DNA of 64,000 nucleotides from Phytohabitans houttuyneae (lineage in GTDB: Bacteria; Actinomycetota; Actinomycetes; Mycobacteriales; Micromonosporaceae): NCBI RefSeq assembly GCF_011764425.1, contig NZ_BLPF01000001.1, positions 1,355,001 to 1,419,000 on the forward strand. The letters are read 5' to 3'. The position numbers and the translations under genes are program-made. How positions within the stretch are numbered: the stretch's first letter is position 1; each line of letters opens with the position of its first letter. Below are positions 7,965-16,886 of the stretch, in pieces. The notes beneath the pieces were generated by a model that made no database searches, had not been told where the DNA came from, and was given only the letters and a program-made list of their open reading frames with translations.

Positions 7965-9274
7965 ATGGGTGGGTTCCGGTTGAGCGTTGTCGTGCCGGCG
8001 TACGACAACGCTCCCCTGCTGGACCTGACGCTGGGCGGCCTGGCGCGGCAGACGATGCCCGCCGAGGACTTCGAGGTGATCGTCAACGACGACGGCTCAC
8101 CGGTGCCGCTGGCGCCGGGCGTCGACAAGTACGCCGACCGGCTCAACGTGACCTGCGTGCGCGCCGAGCGCAACAGGGGCCGCTCGGCCGGGCGAAACGC
8201 CGGCGCGGCGCGGGCCACCGCTGACGTGGTCGTGTTCGTCGACGCGGACACTGTCGCCCATCCGGCGCTGCTGGAGCGGCACGCGGCGTACCACGACCGC
8301 CGCGGCGGCCGCCCCGGCGTGCTGCTCGGCGAGCGGTTCGACATCGACTGGGCAGGCGCGGGCGCGCTGCTGCGCGGCCAGACGCCCACCCCGGCGATGC
8401 TCGACGCGTACCGCGGCGACCCCCGCGACGGGCACACCGCGCACCCGCAGCACCGCCTCGACTTCGAGCGCGCGCCGTGGCTGCTCGGCTTCACCCACAA
8501 CACCTCGCTCGACAAGGCCACGTTCGACGCGGTGGGGGCTTCGACGAGGCGATCGTCAAGTGGGGCCTGGAGGACAGCGAGCTGTTCTACCGCGTCTTCC
8601 ACCACCACGGCTGCCCGCCCGACCTCTTCGCCCGCGACCCGCAGGCGATCGCGTACCACATGCCGCACTACCGGCCGACCGGCGAGCTGCTCGGCACGCT
8701 CGACAACATCCGGTACATCGCCCGCAAGCACCCCCGCTACGACCTCGAGGCGATGCACAGCCCCGCCACACTCGGCCAGGTCATGGGCAAGGTGCGGCTG
8801 TACTCGGACGCGGTGGCCGCCTGCCGGAGCGCGGGGCTGGGGCGCCCGGACGTGCTGCCGGCCGACGTCCGCACGGGCATCGGCGAGCGCGCTCTCGTCG
8901 CGGGGTACGGGGTGTCCCGCCTGCCGCTCGGCCCGGGCTCGCACACCTTCGACCACGACGCGCCGATCAGCGAGACCAACTGGCACCGGCTCGGGCTGAT
9001 GCTCCAGGACTTCCGCACGGGGCAGTTCGCCCAGTTCGTCAACGTCGACCTGTGGCGCTTCCTCATGCCCGAAGACCTGAGCCTGCTGGTCACCAAGGGA
9101 CTGCGCAAGGCCGACCGGATCGTGCTGGTCGCCTCGCACGCCGCGCCCGACGCGGCGTCGATGCTGCCGGTGCCCTTCGTCGACGACGTCGACTACGTGG
9201 CGCGGATGCTCGGGGCCCGCTTCGACGTGTCCACAGTGGTACACGAGGAGGCGACGGTGCTCACCGTCAGATGA
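7965..9274 (+). CDS. Family 2 glycosyltransferase, frameshifted
   Basis: GT-A glycosyltransferase of family 2. The first frame shows LSVVVPAYDNAPLLDLTLGGL, VNDDGSPVPL and VVVFVDADTV (the DxD-type metal and nucleotide-sugar site). After LLGFTHNTSLDKATFDAVG the protein continues in the next frame with FDEAIVKWGLEDSELFYRV, the ED motif of the family. Restoring one G to the five-G run at 8534-8538 gives VGGFDEA and a continuous 436-aa protein. The C-terminal third (about 170 residues) has no recognised motif. ATG 7965 is preferred over GTG 7959 for ribosome-site spacing. Sugar and acceptor are unknown. Confidence 0.85.
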
Positions 9275-9318
9275 GGCGCCGCGGCAGGCCGCCCGCGGGC
9301 TCCGAGCGCCGGTATGCT

Positions 9319-9346
9319 GTTACACCATGAAACAAAGCGGTGTAAC
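9319..9346. promoter_or_regulatory. Inverted repeat over the LacI start codon (probable auto-operator)
   Basis: GTTACACC (9319-9326) and GGTGTAAC (9339-9346) form a perfect 8-bp inverted repeat with a 12-nt spacer containing the ATG at 9327. A regulator binding here would block its own expression; as RNA it would also occlude the start. Confidence 0.6.
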
Positions 9347-10373
9347 GCGAGGCACCCGCGTCACGGTGCGGGACGTCGCGGCCGAGACCGGCCTGTCCAT
9401 CGCCACGGTGTCCCGGGTGATGAACGGCCGGTCGAACGTCGCACCGCACACCCGTGACCTGGTGCTCCGCGCGATGGGGCGGCTCGGCCAGCACACGCCG
9501 CGCCGCCGCGCCGACGCCGAGCCCGCCGGCGGAGCCGTCTACGTGCGCTGCCCGTACGTGCTGACCGACTACTTCGGCATCATCGTCTCCTCGGTCGCCG
9601 AGACCCTCGAGGTGCACGGCCGGCCGCTGGTGCTCAACGCCGGCGAGGCGGCGCAGCACGCCGAGGTGCTGCCCGGCCTGACCGATCGCACGGGTGTCGG
9701 CGGCGCCATCCTGATCCTGCCGCCGGAGCCGGGCGAGGCGCTGGAGCGGCTGCGCGACCAGCGGTTCCCCTTCGTCGTCGTGGACCCGCGCACCCCGCCG
9801 CCGCGCGACGTGCCCGCGGTCTCCGCCGCACACTTCGCCGGCGCGCGCCGCCTGATGACGCACCTTGTCGAGCTGGGCCACCGCCGGGTCGGCATCATCG
9901 GCGGGCCACGGCACTGGCTGGTCACCGACCACCGGCAGGCGGGATACGTGGCGCCGCTCGCCGACGTCGGCGTGCTGCCCGCGCCGGAGCTGGTCAGGTT
10001 CGTGGTGGAGCCGACCACCGAGCACGGCTACCGGGCCGCGTGCGAGCTGCTCGACCTGGCGCGGCCGCCGACGGCGCTGGTCGCGTTCAACGACAAGATG
10101 GCGGTGGGCGCGCTGCGCGCGGCGGCCGAGCGTGGCCTGCGCGTGCCGGACGACCTGTCGGTGGCCGGCTTCGACGACATCGAGGTCAGCCGCGCCACCC
10201 AGCCGATGCTGACCACGGTCCGCCAGCCGCTGGAGGAGATGGGGCGGATGGCGGTCAACCTCCTGATCCGCCTGCTGGACGCGCACAAGCTCGACGCCCT
10301 GCATGTCGAGCTGGCGACCGAGCTGGTCGTCCGCGGCTCGACGGGCCCCGCGCCCGCGCCCGCGCGGAGTTGA
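9327..10373 (+). CDS. LacI family transcriptional regulator
   Basis: Protein of 348 aa. The DNA-binding domain is TVRDVAAETGLSIATVSRVMNG (residues about 11-32), followed by a hinge region and a periplasmic-binding-type sensor domain. Typical sensor motifs are VELGHRRVGIIGG, TALVAFNDKMAVGAL and LSVAGFDDIEVS, and the end resembles ELVVRGST. It probably senses a sugar. It lies directly upstream of the secreted GH30 gene, the most likely target. Its TGA stop is the TGA inside the leading GTTGATC of a 62-nt palindromic element. Confidence 0.93.
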   Translation: MKQSGVTRGTRVTVRDVAAETGLSIATVSRVMNGRSNVAPHTRDLVLRAMGRLGQHTPRRRADAEPAGGAVYVRCPYVLTDYFGIIVSSVAETLEVHGRPLVLNAGEAAQHAEVLPGLTDRTGVGGAILILPPEPGEALERLRDQRFPFVVVDPRTPPPRDVPAVSAAHFAGARRLMTHLVELGHRRVGIIGGPRHWLVTDHRQAGYVAPLADVGVLPAPELVRFVVEPTTEHGYRAACELLDLARPPTALVAFNDKMAVGALRAAAERGLRVPDDLSVAGFDDIEVSRATQPMLTTVRQPLEEMGRMAVNLLIRLLDAHKLDALHVELATELVVRGSTGPAPAPARS

Positions 10374-10430
10374 TCAGGGACTTGGTGGGCGCGGCGCGCC
10401 GGCGACACGCCCACCAAGTCCCTGATCGAC
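10369..10430. repeat. 62-nt palindromic element family B, copy 2 (overlaps lacI stop)
   Basis: Begins GTTGATCAGGGACTTGGTGG and ends CCACCAAGTCCCTGATCGAC; near-perfect arms of about 20 nt. The element contains the stop codon of the preceding LacI gene. The 233 nt between it and the GH30 gene carry TGTTACATATTGACACTC (about 10447), sharing GTTACA with the LacI operator, but no further gene. Confidence 0.9.
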
Positions 10431-10663
10431 AGCCGGCACCCCACGGCTGTTACATATTGACACTCATGCCACAGTAGGTGTTTCATTTCCGTTACCGCTG
10501 TCGCGTCACCGGGTTTTTCGCGGCAGCGGGCGCTGGACCCACCCGAGGCCATCGCCGCGCCGCTGCACCGGGCCGGTGAGGGGGTCTGACGCCGCACACC
10601 CATGTCCGGCGTCGCCTGGCGGGAGCGCCAGGCGAGACCATCCCTAGCGAGGGAGATCCCTTC

Positions 10664-12565
10664 ATGCCCAGAGCAGGAGTCCGCGGGCGGCGGATGTTCG
10701 CCGCCGCCACCGGCGCGGCCACGCTCATCGCCGCCGTGGCCGGCACCGTCGTGCTGTCGCCGTCCGCGCACGCCGCAGGCGAGCAGGTGAACATCTGGTT
10801 GACCACCACCTCCGACGGAGGCGGCCGCAGCGTCACGCGCGGCCTGCAGCAGCAGGCGGCCATCGCGTTCGGGCCGGCCGGCGGTTCGGCCAACCAGACC
10901 ATCACCGTGAACGAGAACGTGCGCTACCAGACCTTCGAGGGCGGCGGCGCGTCGATCACCGACACGACGGCGTACCTCTTCCGCGGCGGCCCGATCAGCG
11001 CGGCCACCCGTGACGCGGTCATGCGCCGCCTCTTCCACCCCACCGAGGGCATCGGGCTGTCGTTCGTCCGCAACCCGATCGGCGCCTCCGACCTGTCCCG
11101 CCCCGGCAACGTGTCGCTCGACGACACCTGCTGCGACCTGAACGACTTCGGCGCCAACGGCTACGACACCAACGTGCGGCTGCTCACCCAGCAGGCCAAG
11201 CAGCTGAACCCGGCGCTGCGGGTCAAGGGCGTGCCGTGGAGCGCACCCGGCTGGATGAAGGACAACGGCCGCATGGACCAGATGGGCTGGCTGCGCGCGG
11301 AGTACTACCCGATGTACGCCCAGTACTTCGTCAGGTACGTGCAGAGCTACCAGGCCGCCGGCATCCCGGTCGACTACGTCTCGGTGCAGAACGAGCCGAA
11401 CTGCTGCCAGGCCGGCAACCCGACCGCCATGAACTACCCCGGCATGAGCTGGAACGCCTCCGGCCTCACCGAGTTCACCAAGAACCACCTCTACCCCGCG
11501 TTCCGCGCGGCCGGCATCACCACCAAAGTGCTGATCCACGACTGGAACTACGGCGACTACGGCCAGATCGGCTCCGGCATCCTCGCCGACGCGGCGGTCC
11601 GCAACGACCCGCTCTTCGGCGGCATCGCGTGGCACGGGTACTTCGGCGACCCCGCGGTCGGTACCCAGGTGCGCAACCAGTACCCGAACGTCCGCCAGTT
11701 CTCGACCGAGCACTCCGGCGGCACGTGGGTCGGCAACCAGCACAACGAGGACCTGAACGACATCGTCAACTACGCGCGTAACTGGAGCGGCAGCCTGGTC
11801 AAGTGGAGCCTGGCGCTCAACCAGAACATGGGCCCGCACAACGGCGGCTGCGGTACCTGCACCGGCCTCGTCACCGTCCAAGAGGGAGGGTCGCGGGCCG
11901 GACAGGTGGACAACACGATCGAGTACTACACGACCGGCCACCTGACCAAGTTCGTACGGCCGGGCGCGCAGCGGATCGACTCCAACAACACAGCCGTGCA
12001 GAACGTGGCGTGGCGCAACACCGACGGCTCCAAGGCGCTGATCGCGCACAACGGCGGCACCGGCTCGCAGTCGGTCCGGGTCAACTGGGGCAACCAGTCG
12101 TTCACGTACACGCTGCCCGCCCGCACCACCGCGACGTTCACCTGGACCGGCACCCAGTCCGGCGGCGGTGGCGGCGGTGGGAGCACCGGGCAGATCACCG
12201 GCCTGGCCGGCAAGTGCGTCGACGTGGCCGGCGCCTCGACCGCCAACGGCGCGGCGGTCCAGCTGTACACCTGCAACGGCACCGGCGCGCAGCAGTGGAC
12301 CCGCGGCACCGACGGCACGATCCGCGCGCTGGGCAAGTGCCTGGACATCGCCGGCCCGAGCACGGCCGACGGGGCACAGACCCACCTGTGGGACTGCCAC
12401 GGCGGCGCGTCGCAGCAGTGGACGTACACGGCGGGACGCGACCTGACCAGCGTGTACGCCGGCAAGTGTCTCGACGCCACCGGCAACAACTCGGCCGACG
12501 GCACCCGGCTGCAGATCTGGACCTGCACCGGCGCCGCCAACCAGAAGTGGAACGTACCCGCCTAA
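10664..12565 (+). CDS. Secreted GH30 glycosidase with ricin-B-type CBM13
   Basis: Precursor of 633 aa. A signal peptide (about residues 1-38, ending SAHAAG) leads to a GH30 glucosylceramidase/endo-beta-1,6-glucanase-like catalytic domain: TFEGGGASITDT near the start, acid/base Glu244 in VSVQNEPN, nucleophile Glu349 in FSTEHSGG, then the small beta domain typical of GH30. A Gly-rich linker follows, then a ricin-type trefoil (CBM13) of three repeats with GKCLD and QQWT/QKW motifs. The GAGGGAG site before ATG 10664 is strong. Fungal beta-1,6-glucan or glycoconjugates are possible substrates. The upstream LacI gene is the likely regulator. Confidence 0.92.
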   Translation: MPRAGVRGRRMFAAATGAATLIAAVAGTVVLSPSAHAAGEQVNIWLTTTSDGGGRSVTRGLQQQAAIAFGPAGGSANQTITVNENVRYQTFEGGGASITDTTAYLFRGGPISAATRDAVMRRLFHPTEGIGLSFVRNPIGASDLSRPGNVSLDDTCCDLNDFGANGYDTNVRLLTQQAKQLNPALRVKGVPWSAPGWMKDNGRMDQMGWLRAEYYPMYAQYFVRYVQSYQAAGIPVDYVSVQNEPNCCQAGNPTAMNYPGMSWNASGLTEFTKNHLYPAFRAAGITTKVLIHDWNYGDYGQIGSGILADAAVRNDPLFGGIAWHGYFGDPAVGTQVRNQYPNVRQFSTEHSGGTWVGNQHNEDLNDIVNYARNWSGSLVKWSLALNQNMGPHNGGCGTCTGLVTVQEGGSRAGQVDNTIEYYTTGHLTKFVRPGAQRIDSNNTAVQNVAWRNTDGSKALIAHNGGTGSQSVRVNWGNQSFTYTLPARTTATFTWTGTQSGGGGGGGSTGQITGLAGKCVDVAGASTANGAAVQLYTCNGTGAQQWTRGTDGTIRALGKCLDIAGPSTADGAQTHLWDCHGGASQQWTYTAGRDLTSVYAGKCLDATGNNSADGTRLQIWTCTGAANQKWNVPA

Positions 12566-12573
12566 CGAATGAC

Positions 12574-12598
12574 GGCCGCCGCTACTCGGGCGGCGGCC
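12574..12598 (+). terminator. Hairpin after GH30 gene
   Basis: 9-bp inverted repeat GGCCGCCGC/GCGGCGGCC with a 7-nt loop, 9 nt after the GH30 stop. Confidence 0.7.
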
Positions 12599-12637
12599 CC
12601 GGGCGTACATCGGCGCGGCGACCGGCGCACGCCCACG

Positions 12638-12669
12638 GGAAGCCGGCACCACCCGGGGTGCCGGCTTCC
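12638..12669 (-). terminator. Hairpin after merR-type gene
   Basis: 12-bp perfect inverted repeat GGAAGCCGGCAC/GTGCCGGCTTCC with an 8-nt loop, 22 nt past the stop of the converging MerR gene. Confidence 0.75.
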
Positions 12670-12691
12670 TGCCGCTGCACGCGACCCGGGG

Positions 12692-13210
12692 TCAGGGCTC
12701 CGATCGTGCGGGACCGCAGCAGCCGGCCTGGTCTTCGGTGCTCGGCACGACGGCGAGGCCCTCGAACGGCAGCGGGCAGCCAGACGCCTCCGCGCAGGCG
12801 ACCAGGTCGTCGCAGCCGGCCGTGACCGCCTCGCGGAGGGTGTCGCGGATGACGAGCAGCTCCGCGATCTTCCGCTCGACCTCGGCGAGCTTGACCTCCG
12901 CCCGGGCCCGCAACCCCGCCTCGGCCGGCGGCCGCGTGCCGGCCCTGGCCCGCGAACCGGAAACCGCGCGTGGCCGGTGGCCGTGGCGGTGGGTGGCGGC
13001 GTCGAGCAGCTCGGCCACCTCGTCGAGCGTGAAGCCGAGCCGCTGCGCCGTCTTGATGACCCGGAGCAACGTCACCGTCTGCGGCGGGTAGAGCCGGTGC
13101 CCGCCGTTGGTCCGGGCCGGCTCGGTGACCAGGCCGCGCCGCTCGTAGTACCGCAGCGTCTGCAGGTTGACCCCGGCCGCCGCCGCCACCTGTCCGGACC
13201 GCAGTCCCAT
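12692..13210 (-). CDS. MerR family metal-responsive regulator
   Basis: Protein of 172 aa. The winged helix is LRSGQVAAAAGVNLQTLRYY, then ERRGLVTEPARTNGGHRLYP, typical of MerR. A dimerisation helix (AEVERKIAELLVIRDTLREAV) is followed by a metal-site region with cysteines in GCDDLVACAEASGCPLPF, plus an extra CCGP near the C-terminus. This cysteine layout matches heavy-metal MerR members (Hg, Cd/Pb or Cu type) rather than drug sensors. ATG 13210 has GGGGG 7 nt upstream. The gene follows the ABC permease gene but has its own MerR-type promoter. No metal pump or mercuric reductase is adjacent, so the target is unknown. Residues about 75-105 are Arg/Ala-rich, an insertion relative to most members. 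Confidence 0.88.
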   Translation of the reverse strand: MGLRSGQVAAAAGVNLQTLRYYERRGLVTEPARTNGGHRLYPPQTVTLLRVIKTAQRLGFTLDEVAELLDAATHRHGHRPRAVSGSRARAGTRPPAEAGLRARAEVKLAEVERKIAELLVIRDTLREAVTAGCDDLVACAEASGCPLPFEGLAVVPSTEDQAGCCGPARSEP

Positions 13211-13223
13211 GCTCATCCCCCGA

Positions 13224-13254
13224 CCATAAACCTGTACCCGGGTACCGGCTGCAA
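13224..13254 (-). promoter_or_regulatory. MerR-type promoter with 19-bp spacer and GTAC-N4-GTAC operator
   Basis: Reading on the minus strand, TTGCAG (-35, 13249-13254) and TTATGG (-10, 13224-13229) are 19 bp apart. The perfect palindrome GTACCCGGGTAC (13234-13245) lies between them. An over-long 19-bp spacer holding a dyad is the hallmark of MerR-controlled promoters, and GTAC-N4-GTAC matches the core of classical mer operators. Confidence 0.75.
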
Positions 13255-13266
13255 GCGTGACCGCCG

Positions 13267-15702
13267 TCATGCCGCCGCGGTGCCGATCACCTCGATCGCC
13301 CGGCGCCGGGTGGCGGCGCGTGCGGTGACGGCCGTGACCGGACCGACGATGAGGAACGTGGCCGCCGCCACCGCCAGGTACACCCAGATCGGCCCGCGCG
13401 GGACCCAGGTGCCCAGCGCGACCGCCATGGGCAGCACCGTGAACGCCGAGATCACCGTGCCCAGCCCCACCGCGAGCGCCGCCAGCAGCGCGGCCTCGGC
13501 CAGGAGCATGCGGCGCACCTGGCGGTGGGTCGCGCCGGCCAGCCGCTGCACCGCCAGCTCGCCGCGCCTCGACAGCACCGCGACCGCGATGGTGTTGACG
13601 GCGGCGATGGCCGCGTACGCGATGGCGAGCAGCGCGACAAGGTAGCTGATCCAGCCTTGCACGTCGAGCCCGGCCTCGAAGGACGTACCGAGCGCGCCGC
13701 CATCGTCCACTGTGGTGCCCGGCCAGTCCGGAAGCGAACCGGGATCACCCTGGACGAGCAGCTGGCTCGGTGCGCCGGCCGTGGTGTGCGGGGCGAGCAG
13801 CTCGGGCGGCACCACCATGCCGGCGTAGTGCGACGGGCTGTCCAGCAGCGCGACCACCGTGACCGGCACGAGGGCGCCGTCGCCGAAGCGCATCGTCACC
13901 CGCTCGCCGACCGCGACGCCGAGGTCCTCGGCGCGCTTCTGGGGCAGCGCGACCACGTCACCGCCGAACCCGTCCAGGCTCCCGGCCACCACCGGCACGT
14001 CGAGCGCGGAGGGGCCGACGCCGAGGATGGTGGAGGGGTCGCTGCCCTTGCCGTCGTACGGCGCGTCGAGCCACCCTCGGCTGGTCACCAGCGGGGTCGC
14101 CGCCTCGACACCCGGCGTGCCGCGCACCTTGTCGACGAGGCCCGGTGCGATGCCGCCGGACGTGGAGGTGAGCACGGTGTCGGCGCGGAGCTGGTCGGTG
14201 TAGGCGGCGGTGGCGGCCGCCTCGTAGGTGGTCTGCGCGTACACGTTGCCGAGCGCGATCGACACGCCCACGACCAGCGGGGTGAGCACGGCGGTGAACT
14301 GGGCCGCCCGCGCGCGGAGGTTGATGGCGGCCAGCCCGCGGGGCAGCGGGAGCCGCGCGACGAGGCGGTCGATCAGCTCGGGGCCGAGCAGCGCGACCGC
14401 GATCGAGCCGGTGAGCACGGCGGGGCCGCCGATGGCCAGCGCGATCTCCGGGCCGAGGAACATCGTGGTCGCCGCCAGTGCCACAGTGCCACCCGCGAAC
14501 ACCAGCGCCAGGACCCGCCGGATCGGTGCCACCGTCGCCGCGGGGATGGCCGCCTCGGCGAGGGCCTGGATCGGCCGGGTGCGTGCGGCCGGCAGGGCGG
14601 CGAGGTGGGCGGTCACCCGGGCCATCACGAACGCCACGACCACGGCGCCGGCGAACGGGATCGGCCCCAGGCTGAACACCAGCGCCTCGGGCACCACGCC
14701 CCGCGCCTCGCTGGCCGCGAAGATCCGGCCGGCGAGGAGGGCGCCGAGGCCCGCGCCGCACGCGATGCCGAGGACCGCGACGGCCATCGTCTCGCGTACC
14801 ACCATGCGGTGCACCTGCCGCGGCGTGGCACCACCGGCCCGCAGGAGCGCCAGCTCGCGGCGGCGCTGCCGCACGGTGAGGCTGATCGTGGCGGAGACGA
14901 CGAGCGCCATCACCACGACCACCATGCCGCCGAAGATGGCCGCCACGAGGATCAGCGGCAGCCGGCTGGCGCCGATCCCCGCGAACTCGCCGGCGCCCCG
15001 GTCGGCGCCGGTCAGCACGGTCAGCTCCGGCGGCAGAGCCGCGTCCACCCGCTTGGCCACGTCGCCGGCCTCCGCACCCGGCGCGAGGAGCACTCCGATC
15101 GCGTCCACAGTGCCCGGTCGCGGCGCGAAGCGGGCGGCGTCGACGGTGGAAAAGAACAGCGCGGGCGCGTCGACAGCACGCTCGGACCGGGCCAGCCCGA
15201 CGACGGCGAAGTCGTGTGGCGTACCGGCAATGGTGATTTTCATTCGCTGGCCCACGACGGCGCCGCCGGTTTCCAGCACGACCTCTCCCGTGGCGCTTGG
15301 CGCGCGACCGTCCACTATGGTGTATGGGGTGAGTGCCGCGGACGCCCAGTCGTGGCCGGCGAGGACCTCACCGGGCGTGAGCGCCGCGGGAAACGAGACG
15401 TCCGGGATCGCGCGGGCCACACCGGGCACGGCCGCGACGGCGGACACGAGGGTGGCGTCGACCCGGGAGCGCTCGGGGTACGCGACCCGCTCGTGCTCCT
15501 GGTCCGGCAGCTTGAAACCGGACTCCCCGGCGACGATGACCGGCGCGCCGGCCAGCCGCTGCGCGGTGGCGTCCAGGCGGATCGCGGTCTCGAAGAGGCC
15601 ACCGCAGGTGACCAGCAGCGCGGTGCCGAGCAGCACCGCCGCGAACGTGGCCAGCGAGGCCGCCGCGCGGTGGCGGAGGCTCGCGAGCGCGAGACGGTTC
15701 AC
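13267..15702 (-). CDS. ABC exporter permease, FtsX/MacB type
   Basis: Protein of about 811 aa with the two-FtsX-domain layout: an N-terminal TM segment (ASLATFAAVLLGTALLV), a large extracellular domain, three TM segments (around residues 240-380), a second extracellular domain with a periplasmic core, and a final TM cluster ending VRRMLLAEAALLAALAVGL... and VGPVTAVTARAATRRRAIEVIG. Such permeases work with MacB/LolD-type ATPases to export peptides, antibiotics or lipids, or to act mechanically on the envelope. The GTG start at 15702 overlaps the ATPase stop by 4 nt and has a GGAGGG site. It is the third gene of the operon 16687 to 13267. Confidence 0.93.
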   Translation of the reverse strand: MNRLALASLRHRAAASLATFAAVLLGTALLVTCGGLFETAIRLDATAQRLAGAPVIVAGESGFKLPDQEHERVAYPERSRVDATLVSAVAAVPGVARAIPDVSFPAALTPGEVLAGHDWASAALTPYTIVDGRAPSATGEVVLETGGAVVGQRMKITIAGTPHDFAVVGLARSERAVDAPALFFSTVDAARFAPRPGTVDAIGVLLAPGAEAGDVAKRVDAALPPELTVLTGADRGAGEFAGIGASRLPLILVAAIFGGMVVVVMALVVSATISLTVRQRRRELALLRAGGATPRQVHRMVVRETMAVAVLGIACGAGLGALLAGRIFAASEARGVVPEALVFSLGPIPFAGAVVVAFVMARVTAHLAALPAARTRPIQALAEAAIPAATVAPIRRVLALVFAGGTVALAATTMFLGPEIALAIGGPAVLTGSIAVALLGPELIDRLVARLPLPRGLAAINLRARAAQFTAVLTPLVVGVSIALGNVYAQTTYEAAATAAYTDQLRADTVLTSTSGGIAPGLVDKVRGTPGVEAATPLVTSRGWLDAPYDGKGSDPSTILGVGPSALDVPVVAGSLDGFGGDVVALPQKRAEDLGVAVGERVTMRFGDGALVPVTVVALLDSPSHYAGMVVPPELLAPHTTAGAPSQLLVQGDPGSLPDWPGTTVDDGGALGTSFEAGLDVQGWISYLVALLAIAYAAIAAVNTIAVAVLSRRGELAVQRLAGATHRQVRRMLLAEAALLAALAVGLGTVISAFTVLPMAVALGTWVPRGPIWVYLAVAAATFLIVGPVTAVTARAATRRRAIEVIGTAAA

Positions 15703-16451
15703 AGTGCACCCTCCACAGTGGTCCCCACACGCGCGAGGCGCTCCGCCACCGCTGCCGCCCGCGGCCGGGCGAGCTCGTCGACGATGCGGCCGTCGACGAG
15801 GAAGAGCACGTTGTCCGCGTACGAGGCGGCGACCGGGTCGTGCGTGACCATCACGATGGTCTGGCCGGTGTCGGCGAGGTGCCGCATCAGGCCGAGTACC
15901 TCGGCGGCGGTGCGCGTGTCGAGCGCGCCGGTCGGCTCGTCGGCGAACGTGACCGCCGGCCGCGCCGCGAGTGCCCGCGCGATGGCCACCCGCTGCTGCT
16001 GGCCTCCGGAGAGCTCGGCCGGGCGGTGCCGCAGCCGGTCGCGCAGCCCCACCCGCTCGATGACCTCCGTCGCCCACCGCTTGTCGGTGCGGCGGCCGGC
16101 GAGCAGGTCGGGGAGCGTGACGTTCTGCCACACGTTGAGCGCCGGCATCAGGTTGAAGGACTGGAAGACGAACGCGACGCGGTCGCGCCGCAGCACGGTC
16201 AGCCTCGTCTCGTCGAGGCCGGTGAGCGGGGTGCCGGCGAGGGCGACCTCGCCCGAGGTCGGTGCGTCGAGCCCGGCCGCGCAGTGCAGCAACGTGCTCT
16301 TCCCCGAGCCCGATGGCCCCATGACGGCGGTGAACGTACCGGCCGGGAAGTCGACGGTGACCCCGTCGAGCGCGGTGACCGCGCCGCCTCCCTTGCCGTA
16401 GGTCTTGCGGACCGCCGCCAGGCGCACCGGCGGCTGCGCGGATGCGGTCAC
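15699..16451 (-). CDS. ABC transporter ATPase, MacB/LolD type
   Basis: Cytoplasmic ATPase of 250 aa powering the downstream FtsX-type permease. Walker A GPSGSGKST, Q-loop in VFQSFNLMPALNVWQNV, signature LSGGQQQRVAIARAL, Walker B VTFADEPTGALD, and switch His in MVTHDPVAA are all intact. The NLMPALNVWQNV region is typical of the MacB/LolD/DevA group. The GTG start at 16451 overlaps the preceding small membrane protein gene by 4 nt (GTGA); GTG 16460 is an alternative. Confidence 0.95.
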   Translation of the reverse strand: MTASAQPPVRLAAVRKTYGKGGGAVTALDGVTVDFPAGTFTAVMGPSGSGKSTLLHCAAGLDAPTSGEVALAGTPLTGLDETRLTVLRRDRVAFVFQSFNLMPALNVWQNVTLPDLLAGRRTDKRWATEVIERVGLRDRLRHRPAELSGGQQQRVAIARALAARPAVTFADEPTGALDTRTAAEVLGLMRHLADTGQTIVMVTHDPVAASYADNVLFLVDGRIVDELARPRAAAVAERLARVGTTVEGAL

Positions 16452-16687
16452 GGCGTCCACCGGCTTTCCCGCGCCAGCGCGCGGCGGGCGGCGTGCAGCG
16501 CCCCGGTGACCCACCACACGGCGAGCACGACGGGCGCCCCGGTCAGTACGGTCCACAGCCACCACGGCGTGACCAGGTCGCCACCGATGACGACGATCAT
16601 CGCCCACACGACGAACTGCACGGCGCTCGCGACGATCCACACGACGGCGGTGATGCGAGCGGCGAGCAGTGCGGCCGGCTTGTTCAT
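16448..16687 (-). CDS. Small two-TM membrane protein heading an ABC operon
   Basis: Protein of 79 aa with two predicted TM helices (about residues 8-34 and 41-66: ITAVVWIVASAVQFVVWAMI and WLWTVLTGAPVVLAVWWV) and a basic C-terminal tail (ARRALARESRWTP). No family recognised. It has a GGAGGGG ribosome-binding site and overlaps the ATPase gene by 4 nt, so it is the first gene of a three-gene transporter operon and may be an accessory subunit. Confidence 0.75.
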   Translation of the reverse strand: MNKPAALLAARITAVVWIVASAVQFVVWAMIVVIGGDLVTPWWLWTVLTGAPVVLAVWWVTGALHAARRALARESRWTP

Positions 16688-16750
16688 TGTCTTCCCCTCC
16701 CACTGGCTGACTCCGCTTTCGAGCCTGCGGCCCGGGAAGGGGTCGGGGCA

Positions 16751-16790
16751 GTAGGGCTAAGCCCCCTATCGGGGTAGGGCTTGGGTAGGA
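16751..16790. promoter_or_regulatory. Candidate operator upstream of ABC operon
   Basis: Direct repeats GTAGGGCTAAG (from 16751) and GTAGGGCTTGG (from 16774), 23 nt apart, combined with dyads AAGCCC/GGGCTT (16759-16782) and CCCTA/TAGGG. Placed about 65-100 nt upstream of the 16687 start. Confidence 0.5.
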
Positions 16791-16832
16791 GTTCGCACCG
16801 CGTCCGCGTCGCCGTGGGCACATGTCGCGCGT

Positions 16833-16878
16833 CAGACAGTGATGTGTCTGTTGCGATAGTGTGTGGCACACAGTATCG
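16833..16878. promoter_or_regulatory. Probable PadR operator region
   Basis: Two adjacent dyads just upstream of the padR start: CAGACA-6 nt-TGTCTG (16833-16850) and a 25-nt palindrome, CGATA-g-TGTGTG-g-CACACA-g-TATCG (16854-16878), ending 8 nt before the ATG. PadR genes are usually self-repressed, so one of these is a good candidate site. Confidence 0.6.
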
Positions 16879-16886
16879 TGTGAGGC

